Shown here: positions 54,779-63,311 of the stretch, in pieces
Position numbering within the stretch: the stretch's first letter is position 1
How the letters are laid out: every line of letters starts with the position of its first letter
NCBI RefSeq assembly: GCF_002214525.1
Contig: NZ_CP015104.1
Span: 868,001 to 932,000 of the forward strand
Reading direction: 5' to 3'
Source of the DNA: Thermococcus sp. P6
Lineage (GTDB): Archaea > Methanobacteriota_B > Thermococci > Thermococcales > Thermococcaceae
Length of the DNA: 64,000 nt
Notes under the pieces: generated by a model
Database searches by the model: none
The model's input: only the letters and a program-made list of their open reading frames with translations
Told to the model about the DNA's origin: nothing
Position numbers and translations under genes: made by a program

Positions 54779-54897
54779 TTAGTTTTGTAAGTGTTTTCCG
54801 TATTTTGTGAGGGCGTGGATTGCGTCAACGCCGTCTTCCACGGTCTCGTAAACCGGAACGATGGCTTCCCTCCCTATCGCTCGCTGGAATATCACTC
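54779..54897 (-). pseudogene. C-terminal fragment resembling an acyl-CoA synthetase subunit
   Basis: A minus-strand frame without a start encodes VIFQRAIGREAIVPVYETVE then DGVDAIHALTKYGKHLQN and stops at TAA 54779. The pattern IPVYxxxEDxVxAxxALxxYG is typical of the C-terminal end of ADP-forming acyl-CoA synthetase alpha-type proteins. Only about 38 residues remain, after a stop near 54897. Probably left by an old rearrangement beside tRNA-Glu. Confidence 0.45.
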
Positions 54898-54906
54898 ATG
54901 CCCCAT

Positions 54907-55042
54907 GGAAATGATGTTCTTGAACCAAAGGATGAGGAAACAAAAGCTCGCCAAACTTTTGAAGGGAATTGGAGAAGCGTTCAGAGACTTTGACACAAGT
55001 GCAAAGAATGCTGGAATTCCGGTGGTGGACATCGAAAAGTTC
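54907..55042 (+). pseudogene. Gene fragment abutting tRNA-Glu
   Basis: On the plus strand, from ATG 54907, the frame reads MEMMFLNQRMRKQKLAKLLK, GIGEAFRDFDTSAKNAGIPV and VDIEKFW, then runs straight into the tRNA gene without a stop. The ending xxxAGIPVVDIEKFW looks like the natural C-terminus of a protein whose stop has been replaced. Only about 45 residues of coding sequence remain. A broken gene ending exactly at a tRNA suggests a recombination or integration event there; the family is not recognised. Confidence 0.4.
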
Positions 55043-55120
55043 TGGTGCCCCGGCCGGGATTTGAACCCGGGGCGCGGGCTCGAAAGGCCCGCATGTTTGA
55101 CCGGGCTACACCACCGGGGC
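55043..55120 (-). tRNA. tRNA-Glu (anticodon TTC)
   Basis: Minus-strand tRNA: acceptor 5' GCCCCGG (55120-55114) pairs with CCGGGGC at the 3' side. The anticodon arm CGGGC/GCCCG has loop CTTTCGA with anticodon TTC (Glu). The T arm contains GGTTCAAATCC, the discriminator is A and CCA is encoded (55045-55043). No intron. Confidence 0.97.
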
Positions 55121-55215
55121 TCGATACTAAGGGAAGCGGGGCGTTTAAAAATCTTTCGTTATCCCGCTGGAGGGGTTGCGGTAGCCTTTTTAAATCCCTC
55201 CCCAAACTTCCCCCG

Positions 55216-56211
55216 ATGCTCGCCGTTAGGGTTCCAAGGAAAGAGGCCGAAAAAACCCGCAGAAAACTGATGGAACTCGGGGTTCTGGCCAGAGGTTACG
55301 CCGTTAAACGGGAAGCCGGTTTCGTGCTTTTTCCGGTTACGGAACCCGTGGAGGGCTTTCAGCTCATCGAAACAGACTTTAAGAGGGTTGAACCGAGGCC
55401 CCACAGCTACCGCGAGGTTGTTGAGGTCCCGGAAAGTCTCAGGAGGTTGCTTCCGGGTTCGTTCGACGTCATCGGGGACGTGGCCATAGTTGAAATCCCG
55501 GAGGAGCTGAAGGGGTACGGGAGGGCTATAGGCGAGGCCATTCTAAGGGTTCACCGCCACATAAAGGTCGTTCTGGCCAAGGGGGGCAACGTTTCGGGCG
55601 AATACAGGGTTAGGAAGCTCCTGCACCTCGCCGGCGAGAGGAGAACCGAAACGCTCCACCGGGAGAACGGGATAAGGCTGAAGCTGGACGTTACGAGGGT
55701 TTACTTTTCCCCCCGTCTGGCAACGGAAAGGATGAGGATCTTCAGAAAATCCCGCCCCGGTGAGGTCGTTTTTGACATGTTCGCCGGGGTGGGGCCCTAC
55801 TCGATACTCCTCGCGAAGAAGGTCAAACTCGTCTTCGCCTGCGACCTGAACCCGTGGGCCGTCCGCTACCTCGAGGAGAACGTGAGGCTCAACCGCCTCA
55901 ACAACGTCGTGCCCGTTCTCGGAGACGTCCGGAAGGTTGCCGGAAAGGTCGTTGCGGACAGGGTCATAATGAACCTTCCGAAGTTCGCGGGCCGCTTTTT
56001 GAGGGAGGCCATGCTGAGCGTCAGGGACGGCGGGGTGGTGCATTACTACGGCTTCGGCCCGGAGGAGGACCTCTTCTCGGAACACGAGGAGAGGATAAGG
56101 GCCACCGCGGAGGAGCTCGGGTTCGGGGTTGAGGTGCTCGAAAGAAGGAAGGTCCGCCCCTATGCACCGAGGCAGTTCAACGTGGCTATAGACTTCAGGG
56201 TCTGGAAGTAG
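55216..56211 (+). CDS. trm5: tRNA (guanine37-N1)-methyltransferase Trm5-type
   Basis: Methylates N1 of G37 next to the anticodon; archaeal Trm5 is also needed for wyosine synthesis. The 331-residue protein has an N-terminal D1-like domain (MLAVRVPRKEAEKTRRKLME) and the SAM-binding core with VFDMFAGVGPYSILLA, VFACDLNPWAVRYLEENVRL and the NLPK-type motif VIMNLPKFAGRFL. It ends APRQFNVAIDFRVWK. Size and sequence suggest the Trm5b subgroup. ATG 55216 is about 25 bases after a TATA-like CTTTTTAAATCC (55184-55196), so it is leaderless; the open frame upstream crosses the tRNA. Confidence 0.92.
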   Translation: MLAVRVPRKEAEKTRRKLMELGVLARGYAVKREAGFVLFPVTEPVEGFQLIETDFKRVEPRPHSYREVVEVPESLRRLLPGSFDVIGDVAIVEIPEELKGYGRAIGEAILRVHRHIKVVLAKGGNVSGEYRVRKLLHLAGERRTETLHRENGIRLKLDVTRVYFSPRLATERMRIFRKSRPGEVVFDMFAGVGPYSILLAKKVKLVFACDLNPWAVRYLEENVRLNRLNNVVPVLGDVRKVAGKVVADRVIMNLPKFAGRFLREAMLSVRDGGVVHYYGFGPEEDLFSEHEERIRATAEELGFGVEVLERRKVRPYAPRQFNVAIDFRVWK

Positions 56212-56234
56212 CTTTCAAAAAAGTTAAAGGGGAG

Positions 56235-57560
56235 TCACTTGCCGGCTATCTTCACGTTCTCGAACCTTACGAAGGGGGCCACCATCGTGGTCATGAAGGG
56301 TATCACGACCTGCTCCTTCGAGACTTCGCTCGCCCCTTTGAGCAGTTCGTAAACGTTGCCCGCCATTAGGAAGACGCTGGAGCCCTTGATTTCCCCGTCC
56401 TCGATGAGGAAGGCGGGGTTTGCGGTCACGGCGAAGTTTCCGTTGTCGGGATTGCTCGAGTGGGCCCCCTGAAAGCCGTCCACGAAGTAGCCGTGCTCGA
56501 TTTCCGATATCATCTCCTCGAAGGGGCGCTTCCCGCTTTCGATCACCACGTTGTGGAAGCCTATGTTTATACCCCCGCTTCTCAGATCGCGTTTTCCGTT
56601 CCCCGTGCTCTCCCTTTCGTGCACTTTGGCCCAGTAGTTGTCCCAGACGAAGTCCCTGAAGGTCCCCCTTTCGATCAGAACGTTCTTCCTCGTCGGCACT
56701 CCTTCTCCATCGCCTATCGTCGGGTTCAGGGCCAGCTCGTGGAGGGGATCGTCGTAGAGGTTTATCACCTCGCCCGCTATCCTTTCCCCGACCCTGTTCG
56801 CCAGAGGCGTCGTTCCCTTTACGAGCCTCTCACCGCTGAAGGCCGGAAGGAGGGCGTAGCTGAAGAGTTCCGCGATCGCCCACGGGCCGAGCACTATGGG
56901 AACCTCCTCGTTCCCGCTCGGTTTCACGCTGTAGGCCCACCGGACCTTTTGGACTGCCCTTTCCACGAGCCCCTCAACGTCCAGATTGAGGTCCCTCCTC
57001 GCGTCCAGATCGAAGATGCCCGGCGTTACGGAGCCGTTTTTCCTCCCGACGAGCTCGAGGAAGAGGAACGCCGCACCGCCCTCCTGGTGAACTTCAACCC
57101 CGTGCGAGTTGACCACGAGGCTTTCCCTCCACGATACTCCGCCCTCTCCCCCGGCAACCACCGAATGGGGGTCCTTCTCGTGGACGAGCTTTACGGCATT
57201 AACGAGCATCCCCACGAGCTCTTCGGGAGATGCATCCTTCAGTTCCGGGTTCGTCTCCGGCGCCTCGCGGTACTTCCCGGGCTCCGGAAGGGAAACCCAC
57301 TTCTCGTCCGGACTGTTGAGCCGTGCCATTCTGGCAGCCCTCTCGATGGCCTCCCTGATCCTCCCGGGATCGTCGCTGTCAACGACGGCCAGACCGAGTT
57401 TTTTGTCCTTTATCCCGCGGATCGTTGTCACGGCCCCGCTCTCCGTGGAGGCCATCGAGATCTCGTTGAGCTCGACGCTCGCGCTGAGTTCCCTTGAACG
57501 GTAAACGGCTATCTCAACCTCGTCGAAAAACTTCTCGCCGTACCTCAGGAGTTCCTCCAT
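56235..57560 (-). CDS. pmbA: TldE/PmbA-family metalloprotease-like protein
   Basis: Partner of TldD in a heterodimeric protease known in bacteria for processing microcin and CcdA. The 441-residue protein lacks a metal-binding HExxxH and shows the family segments GAVTTIRGIKDKKLGLAVVD, NSHGVEVHQEGG and NPTIGDGEGVPTRKNVLIER, then TGNGKRDLRSGGINIGFHNV. ATG 57560 follows GAGGTGGTG, at the end of tldD. The archaeal substrate is unknown. Confidence 0.93.
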   Translation of the reverse strand: MEELLRYGEKFFDEVEIAVYRSRELSASVELNEISMASTESGAVTTIRGIKDKKLGLAVVDSDDPGRIREAIERAARMARLNSPDEKWVSLPEPGKYREAPETNPELKDASPEELVGMLVNAVKLVHEKDPHSVVAGGEGGVSWRESLVVNSHGVEVHQEGGAAFLFLELVGRKNGSVTPGIFDLDARRDLNLDVEGLVERAVQKVRWAYSVKPSGNEEVPIVLGPWAIAELFSYALLPAFSGERLVKGTTPLANRVGERIAGEVINLYDDPLHELALNPTIGDGEGVPTRKNVLIERGTFRDFVWDNYWAKVHERESTGNGKRDLRSGGINIGFHNVVIESGKRPFEEMISEIEHGYFVDGFQGAHSSNPDNGNFAVTANPAFLIEDGEIKGSSVFLMAGNVYELLKGASEVSKEQVVIPFMTTMVAPFVRFENVKIAGK

Positions 57561-57570
57561 CTTCACCACC

Positions 57571-58938
57571 TCACCCTATCAGTATGCCCCCGTCGAAGCG
57601 CATGTGCGGTCCGCCGGAGCTCACGAAGGCCGTCTGCCCCTTTCCGCAGAAACCGACCTCGAGGCCGAAGTCCCTGCCGACTCCGGAGATCTTCTTGAGG
57701 GCATCTATCGCAACTCCGGTTATGGACGTGTCCCTTATGGGCTCCGCAACCTCGCCGTTCCTGATGACGTACCCCTCCTGAATTCCGACCTGAAAGGCGC
57801 TGTTGAGCTGGGCCTGTCCCCCGCGGAAGTCCACGACGTAGTAACCGAACTTCACGTCCTCGATGAGCTCCTCGAAGGACATGTCACCGGGCTCGAAGAT
57901 AGTGTTCCTCATCCTGATTATGGGCGGGTAGTGGTAGCTCTCGGCCCTCGCGTGGCCGTTTGGCTCCATGTTCCACCTGTGGGCGTACTCGCGGTTGAGC
58001 ATTATCTCCTTCAGGATTCCGTTCTCGATTATGTGAATGTCCCTGACGGGAACGCCCTCGTCGTCGTATCTGTCGTTTCCGAAGCCGCCTTCGACGTGCC
58101 TCTCGCTCATGGTGACGTATTCAGGTGCTATCTCCTTCCCTATGAGGTCCTTGAAGGGTGAGTTCACCGTCAGGTCCGCTTCGGCCAGATGACCGAGTGC
58201 TTCGTGGGCGATGATGCCCACCACTATCGGCCCAGCGACTATCGGGAACTCCCCGCGCTTCGGGGCCACCCCCTTCAGCTGGCTGTGCATCTTCCTCAGG
58301 ATCCTCTCCGCGACCTTCTCGTTCGGCTCCACATCCGTCATCAGCTCCCAGCCGTGGTCAACGGCCCCTATGCTGTCCCTCGCCATTGCCAGCTTCCCGT
58401 CGGCCTTTCCGGTCACGTAGGTTCCCTGATAGAGGTAGTTGTAATCCCACTCTATCCTCGTTCCCTCGCTCGTCAGGAGCACCTTCTTCCCGGCCCCGTC
58501 CTCGTACCTTACCTGAACGCTCTTAACCGCGGCGTCCTCCCTGAGGAGCCCCTCCAGTTCCCGGAGGTGGCGCACCTTGTCCCCGACGTCGACCTCCCCC
58601 GGTTTGATCCGCATCCTGCTCTTCACGAAATCCTCGACGGGCTTCACCTCGGCCAGCTCTATTTTCTCCTTTCTGGTTTCTGCAGCGGCCTTCGCCAGTC
58701 TGTAAGCCTCTTCGATCTTTTTCTCGAGGTTCTCAAGTTCGCTGGTCGAGGCAAACCCCCATGCGCCGTCCGCAAGAACCCTTATGGCGACTCCCCTCTG
58801 GAGCTTTCCTGTGAAGCTCGTGAAAACCCCGTCCTTCAGTCCCAGAGTGGTCTTCTTCAGGTCCTCGTAGCGGAGTTCTACATAGTCTGCCTTCAGATTC
58901 TCCTCCGCCCAGCGGAGGGCCTTTTCCAGTGCCTCCAT
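57571..58938 (-). CDS. tldD: TldD-family metalloprotease
   Basis: Catalytic subunit of the TldD/TldE protease. The 455-residue protein has IIAHEALGHLAEADLT, whose HExxxH is the zinc-binding site, together with VPVRDIHIIENGILKEIMLN, RAESYHYPPIIRMRNT and a C-terminal GGQAQLNSAFQVGIQEGYVI. ATG 58938 starts MEALEKALRWAEENLKADYV, which matches the family; the frame remains open for more than 120 codons upstream only as a shadow of the cupin gene. Translation is coupled to pmbA (ten-base gap). Confidence 0.94.
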   Translation of the reverse strand: MEALEKALRWAEENLKADYVELRYEDLKKTTLGLKDGVFTSFTGKLQRGVAIRVLADGAWGFASTSELENLEKKIEEAYRLAKAAAETRKEKIELAEVKPVEDFVKSRMRIKPGEVDVGDKVRHLRELEGLLREDAAVKSVQVRYEDGAGKKVLLTSEGTRIEWDYNYLYQGTYVTGKADGKLAMARDSIGAVDHGWELMTDVEPNEKVAERILRKMHSQLKGVAPKRGEFPIVAGPIVVGIIAHEALGHLAEADLTVNSPFKDLIGKEIAPEYVTMSERHVEGGFGNDRYDDEGVPVRDIHIIENGILKEIMLNREYAHRWNMEPNGHARAESYHYPPIIRMRNTIFEPGDMSFEELIEDVKFGYYVVDFRGGQAQLNSAFQVGIQEGYVIRNGEVAEPIRDTSITGVAIDALKKISGVGRDFGLEVGFCGKGQTAFVSSGGPHMRFDGGILIG

Positions 58939-59052
58939 GAAAAACACCCCTTCCTCCCTCGGTGCGTTACTATAAAATTTTTTGGGCATTTCGATGGGCG
59001 TCGAAATAAAAAACCTTTTCAACCCTAAGGACAACTCCCGAGGGGGTTGCGG

Positions 59053-59397
59053 ATGAGGGGAACCGTAAGGGAAATGATCGACAGGGGAACCTACCGGAAG
59101 CTGCCCCTCTTCGAGGGAGAGCTGCCTCCGGGAAGCTACGCCCAGATAGTGGAGGTGAAGCCGGGGCAGAGGGTTGGGAAGCACTATCACCTCCACCAGT
59201 ACGAGCTGTTCTGCATAATCGGCGGCGAGGCGCGGCTCGGGATAGGCGAGGTTGAGTACGTTGCGAAGCCCGGTGATGTCTTCCTCGTAAAGCCAAAGAC
59301 CGTTCACTGGGTCGTCAACGGGAGCGATGAACCCTTCAGGCTCTTCGTGGTCAAGCTCAACTACCGCGGGGACGACTCGGTGTGGCTGGAGGAATGA
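59053..59397 (+). CDS. Cupin-domain protein
   Basis: A 114-residue single cupin with the two conserved motifs: [20 protein letters not shown] (G-x5-H-x-H-x3-E-x6-G type metal site) and [20 protein letters not shown]. Small archaeal cupins include sugar isomerases and sensors; the activity is not deducible. ATG 59053 follows GAGGGGG. It overlaps no gene and lies three bases before the racemase gene, so cotranscription is probable. Confidence 0.88.
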   Translation: MRGTVREMIDRGTYRKLPLFEGELPPGSYAQIVEVKPGQRVGKHYHLHQYELFCIIGGEARLGIGEVEYVAKPGDVFLVKPKTVHWVVNGSDEPFRLFVVKLNYRGDDSVWLEE

Positions 59398-59399
59398 TA

Positions 59400-60113
59400 A
59401 TGTCCGAAAGGGTGATCGGAATCCTCGGTGGCATGGGCCCCATGGCGACGGTGGAGCTCTTCAGGAGAATAGTTGAGAAAACCCCGGCGAAGAGAGATCA
59501 GGACCACCCGAGGGTGTTGATCTACAGCAACCCCAAGATCCCCGACAGGACGGCCTTCATCCTCGGGAAGGGAGAGGATCCGAGGCCCGAGCTCGTTGAT
59601 TCCGCCAGAAAACTCGAAAGATGGGGGGCCCATTTCATAATAATGCCCTGCAACACGGCCCACTTCTTTGCCGATACCATCCAGAAGGCCATCGGGATCC
59701 CCCTCGTCAGCATGGTGGAGGAAACGGGGGAGCGCGTGAAGGCCATGGGCCTGAAAAAGGTCGGTCTCCTCGCCACCGACGGAACGATCAAGGGCCTCAT
59801 CTATCACCGCGCGCTCCTCGAGAGGGGTGTTGGGGTGGCGGTTCCCGGGAAGGAGGATCAGGAACTCGTGATGAGGGGGATATACGAAGGCGTAAAGGCC
59901 GGAAACCTTGAGCTTGGGAGGGAGCTTCTACTGAAGGTTGCGAAAAGGCTCGAGAGGCGTGTCGATGGTATCATAGCCGGCTGTACCGAGGTAAGCGTCG
60001 TCCTGAGGCCCGGGGACCTGAGCGTCCCCCTCATCGATCCCCTTGATGTGGTGGCTGAGAGGGCCGTGGAGCTTGCCCTTCAGCGCCGAAACTCCTTAAA
60101 ACCCTCCCCTTAA
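59400..60113 (+). CDS. Aspartate/glutamate racemase family protein
   Basis: Cofactor-independent amino-acid racemase of the aspartate group, 237 residues. The N-terminal [20 protein letters not shown], the first catalytic Cys in [15 protein letters not shown] and the second in [13 protein letters not shown] are all present, spaced as in the Pyrococcus aspartate racemase. ATG 59400 has GGAGG eight bases upstream; ATG 59394 is possible. It probably makes D-aspartate. It precedes the GTPase gene by 18 bases. Confidence 0.93.
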   Translation: MSERVIGILGGMGPMATVELFRRIVEKTPAKRDQDHPRVLIYSNPKIPDRTAFILGKGEDPRPELVDSARKLERWGAHFIIMPCNTAHFFADTIQKAIGIPLVSMVEETGERVKAMGLKKVGLLATDGTIKGLIYHRALLERGVGVAVPGKEDQELVMRGIYEGVKAGNLELGRELLLKVAKRLERRVDGIIAGCTEVSVVLRPGDLSVPLIDPLDVVAERAVELALQRRNSLKPSP

Positions 60114-60131
60114 ATTAGCCCGGTGGTGGTC

Positions 60132-61325
60132 ATGGAGATAGGCCTCGTTGGAAAGCCAAACGTTGGAAAATCGACGTTTTTTGCGGCCGCGACGCTCCTC
60201 GACGTTCAGATTGCGAATTACCCCTTCACGACCATTGAGGCCAACGTCGGCGTGAGCTATGTGATAACCGAGCATCCCTGCAGGGAACTCGGCTGCAGGC
60301 CGAACCCGCAGAACTACGAATACAGGGACGGAAAGGCCCTGATTCCAATAAAGGTGATAGACGTTGCGGGCCTCGTGCCGGGGGCTCACGAAGGGCGCGG
60401 TCTCGGTAATAAGTTCCTCGATGACCTGAGGATGGCCTCCGCTTTAATCCACGTGGTGGATGCGACCGGCAAAACCGATGAAGAGGGAAACCCCGTTGAG
60501 CACCACGATCCCGTGAAGGACATAGAGTTCCTCGAGAAGGAGATAGAGCACTGGATATACGGCATCCTGAGGAATAACTGGGAGAAGTTCGCAAAGCGCG
60601 TAAGATTGCAGCGCCTGAAACTCGCCCAGGCGATAGCCGACCAGCTCACGGGCATAGGCGTTACGGAGGAGGATGCCTTCGAGGCGATTCACAGGCTCGG
60701 TCTGAAAGATGATCCGACCGGGTGGAGCGACGAGGACCTGTTCGCCTTCGTTCGCGAGCTCAGGAAGATAAACAAGCCGATAATAATAGCGGCCAACAAG
60801 GCTGATGCTGTTGCGGACGCCCAGATAGAGCGCCTGATAAGGAAGGGGAAGAGCAGGGGATACATAGTCGTCCCGACGAGCGCAGCGGCGGAGCTGACCC
60901 TGAGGAAGGCCGCAAAGGCCGGGTTCATAGACTACGTGCCGGGTTCGAGCGACTTCAGGATCCTAAAGCCCCTGAGCGGAAGGCAGGAGAAGGCCCTTCA
61001 ACTCATAAAGGAGAGGGTCCTCGAAAGGTTTGGCTCCACGGGAGTCCAGGAGGTGATAAACAGGGCAACCTTCGAGCTCCTGAACCTTGTGCCGGTCTAC
61101 CCCGTTGAGGACGAGCATAAGCTCACCGACGGTTTCGGCAACGTTCTCCCCCACGTTTATCTAATGAAGAAGGGTTCAACGCCGAGGGATCTGGCTTTTA
61201 AGGTCCACACCGACCTCGGGAGGACCTTCCTCTACGCCGTCAACGCAAAAACCCACAGGAGGATTGGGGAGGATTATGAGCTTGAGTTCAACGATATAAT
61301 CAGGATAGTCGCCACCGCGAGATGA
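60132..61325 (+). CDS. Obg/YchF-like GTPase with TGS domain
   Basis: A 397-residue GTPase: G1 GLVGKPNVGKST, G2 region YPFTTIEANVG, G3 DVAGLVPGAHEGRGLG, G4 IIAANKADA, and a C-terminal TGS domain (YPVEDEHKLTDGFGNVLPHV, SLAFKVHTDLGRTFLY-like). Archaeal and eukaryotic relatives associate with ribosomes. ATG 60132 is preceded by GGTGGTGGTC; the GTGs before it are in frame. It converges on the broken pilin-like gene with a 26-base overlap. Confidence 0.95.
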   Translation: MEIGLVGKPNVGKSTFFAAATLLDVQIANYPFTTIEANVGVSYVITEHPCRELGCRPNPQNYEYRDGKALIPIKVIDVAGLVPGAHEGRGLGNKFLDDLRMASALIHVVDATGKTDEEGNPVEHHDPVKDIEFLEKEIEHWIYGILRNNWEKFAKRVRLQRLKLAQAIADQLTGIGVTEEDAFEAIHRLGLKDDPTGWSDEDLFAFVRELRKINKPIIIAANKADAVADAQIERLIRKGKSRGYIVVPTSAAAELTLRKAAKAGFIDYVPGSSDFRILKPLSGRQEKALQLIKERVLERFGSTGVQEVINRATFELLNLVPVYPVEDEHKLTDGFGNVLPHVYLMKKGSTPRDLAFKVHTDLGRTFLYAVNAKTHRRIGEDYELEFNDIIRIVATAR

Positions 61326-61661
61326 AGGGGCCGAGTAGGGTCAGGAGGAGAAAAAGGGCCGGCCCGCAGATTTTATTTTCTTCACCTGACGCTCCGTCTG
61401 CTGTCTCTCCGGCCGCCTCGCCGGGCGTTTTTTGGGCACAAGGGTCGAGACCTATCCTCTGAAGGCTTAGGTCGGCGAGGTAAACCTCGGAGAGGTTGTA
61501 CTCCTCCGCGTATTTGCACACCAGCTTTGAGAATTCCATGACCTGTGATTCGTCGCTCAGGTTGGCGTAGCTCAGGGCGAGTACTCTACCAGAACCATCA
61601 CCAGAGCGACCGCTATCATGAAAAGGTACTCGAGGGAACCCTGTCCGCGGTTGGATCCCAT
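61300..61661 (-). pseudogene. Frameshifted gene: class III (pilin-type) signal start and CGP-CTERM end
   Basis: ATG 61661 opens MGSNRGQGSLEYLFMIAVAL, with the QGSLEY class III prepilin cleavage motif, but stops at TGA 61572-61574. The neighbouring frame continues from about 61585 with VLALSYANLSDESQVMEFSK and ends NKICGPALFLLLTLLGPFI then SRWRLS, a CGP-CTERM type tail. One added base near 61580 would join them into a roughly 120-residue protein. A TATA-like GGGTTAAATAATTC (61685-61698) gives a leaderless start at 61661. Its small size suggests an internal deletion as well. Confidence 0.6.
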
Positions 61662-61692
61662 TGCGATCCCCGTGTAATTCTGTGTGGTCGAA

Positions 61693-62211
61693 TTATTTAA
61701 CCCTTTTCCCGGCCTCACGGAGGAGCTCCCGGTAGAGCCTCGGCTCAACGTCCTCCCTTCCGAGCCCGAGTTTTCCGGCTACATCCCATATCCTTCCCTT
61801 CGCTTCGTCAGCATCCCCGGAGATCACCTCTATGTCGAGAAAGGCCCCGAGGCCTTCGACCTCGTTAAGCTCGAAGGTGACCTCCCCGAGCCTGTAGACG
61901 AGGCGCCTCTTCCGGACCCATAGCTCCTCCCCGAAGCCGAGGCGTTTAAGGATCAGGCGGGTCTTCTCGAAGTCCGAAACTTCGACCTCTATCTCTTCGA
62001 ACTCCTCGTTCCTTCCCGGATCGTTTATGCGTTTGTAGGTTAGAAAAGAGCGGTCGAGGTTACGTATCCGCCTTACCCTGAGGAGTTCCGGGAGGGGGAT
62101 CGAGAAGTAGAGGTCCTCCTGAAGTTCTTCCCTCACGAAAGTTGCCCCTAAGGACTCTATTGCCCTCCTGATCTCCTCGAAGTTGACGCGGAACTTAACT
62201 TCGATTTCCAT
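61693..62211 (-). CDS. CYTH-domain protein (class IV adenylate cyclase-like)
   Basis: A 172-residue CYTH (CyaB/thiamine triphosphatase) domain: it begins MEIEVKFRVN with the ExExK signature, and has LRVRRIRN, FLTYKRIND, EEFEEIEVEV, and WVRKRRLVYRLGEVTFELNE followed by FLDIEV. Charged residues line the triphosphate tunnel in this family. Archaeal members hydrolyse triphosphates or, in some annotations, make cAMP; the sequence does not decide. ATG 62211 abuts the lrp stop, so it is the second gene of a pair. Confidence 0.92.
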   Translation of the reverse strand: MEIEVKFRVNFEEIRRAIESLGATFVREELQEDLYFSIPLPELLRVRRIRNLDRSFLTYKRINDPGRNEEFEEIEVEVSDFEKTRLILKRLGFGEELWVRKRRLVYRLGEVTFELNEVEGLGAFLDIEVISGDADEAKGRIWDVAGKLGLGREDVEPRLYRELLREAGKRVK

Positions 62212-62694
62212 TCAAACCCCCACGAGGAAGCCCGCAAGGTCGCCTCCCTTCGCGAACTCGTCCAGCTCGAAAACCTCGACCCTTTTGAGCGTTGGGAGGG
62301 TTCTGATGGTCTCGTCGATGAAGCGGTTTAACCTTTCGGGGGAATCCTCCCCAATGAGCGCCACCACCCCGTCCTTTCCGCTTCTGGCCACGGCCATGAC
62401 GTTCGGGAGCATGGAAAGGGTTCTCATCACGTACCTAACGTACCTCTCGAGGAACTCCTCGATCACGGGGGTCTCGGCCTGTATGTAGACGAGGGCGAGG
62501 TTCCTCGGCCTGAAGCTGTCCCCGAGAACTATGGTGTACCTATCGATTACCCCCTTCTCCTGCAGTTTTTTAATCCTGAAATGGATCGTCGATTCCGGCC
62601 TGTCGAGTTTCTGGGCTATCTGGGAGATGGTTAACCTCGCATCCTGCTTCAGGACGCGGATGATGGCCCTATCGAGGTCGTCAAGCTGGGTCAT
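62212..62694 (-). CDS. Lrp/AsnC-family transcriptional regulator
   Basis: A 160-residue protein: N-terminal helix-turn-helix (LDDLDRAIIRVLKQDARLTI, SQIAQKLDRPESTIHFRIKK) and a C-terminal RAM ligand-binding domain (LALVYIQAETPVIEEFLERY, VMAVARSGKDGVVALIG). ATG 62694 follows GGAGGAGT; the upstream frame overlaps ubiX. Archaeal Lrp proteins control amino-acid and energy genes or act locally. It is one base from ubiX (its stop is at 62696) and probably in the same transcript. Confidence 0.93.
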   Translation of the reverse strand: MTQLDDLDRAIIRVLKQDARLTISQIAQKLDRPESTIHFRIKKLQEKGVIDRYTIVLGDSFRPRNLALVYIQAETPVIEEFLERYVRYVMRTLSMLPNVMAVARSGKDGVVALIGEDSPERLNRFIDETIRTLPTLKRVEVFELDEFAKGGDLAGFLVGV

Positions 62695-62695
62695 G

Positions 62696-63229
62696 TTAAC
62701 TCCTCCACCGGGGGTAAACATCGTTGTTGATTCCAATGGTATCTAGGATCTTTCCGATTATAAAGTTTACCATATCGTCCAAAGTTTTGGGTTTTATGTA
62801 AAATCCCGGAGATGCTGGCATAACTATACCCCCCGCTTCGGTGATCTTCACCATGTTCTTCAGGTGTATCAGGTTCAGGGGGGTCTCCCTGACGAGCAGA
62901 ACGAGCTTTCTGCGCTCCTTCAGGGCCACGTCGGCCGTTCGGGTTATCAGGTTATCTGCATAACCGTTCGCTATCGCGGCGAGTGTCTTCATCGAGCACG
63001 GGGCCACCACCATGGCATCGAAGGGGTTCGAGCCCGAGGCCACGGGGGCGAAAAGATCGTCCTCCCCGTAATCGGGGTGAAAATCCATACCGGTCTCGTA
63101 CTTCGTAACCCTGAGTCCCGTTCTGGAGGCCATCGTAACGACCTCATGGCCGAGCTCCTTCAGAACCTGGATGAGCCTGAGGCCGTAGATAGAACCGCTC
63201 GCACCCGTGATGGCCACTATCACCTTCAT
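62696..63229 (-). CDS. ubiX: Flavin prenyltransferase UbiX
   Basis: Makes prenylated FMN for UbiD-type decarboxylases. The 177-residue flavoprotein begins [20 protein letters not shown], and shows [38 protein letters not shown] and [20 protein letters not shown], all typical. No ubiD is in the window. It is the first gene of the ubiX-lrp-CYTH run. Confidence 0.95.
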   Translation of the reverse strand: MKVIVAITGASGSIYGLRLIQVLKELGHEVVTMASRTGLRVTKYETGMDFHPDYGEDDLFAPVASGSNPFDAMVVAPCSMKTLAAIANGYADNLITRTADVALKERRKLVLLVRETPLNLIHLKNMVKITEAGGIVMPASPGFYIKPKTLDDMVNFIIGKILDTIGINNDVYPRWRS

Positions 63230-63311
63230 GTCCTCACCGGAAGGAATAGGGGATGATTCTTTTAACGTTTTTGAGGGCAGGGTTTATAAGGTGGAGGAAT
63301 AATCAACGGCG

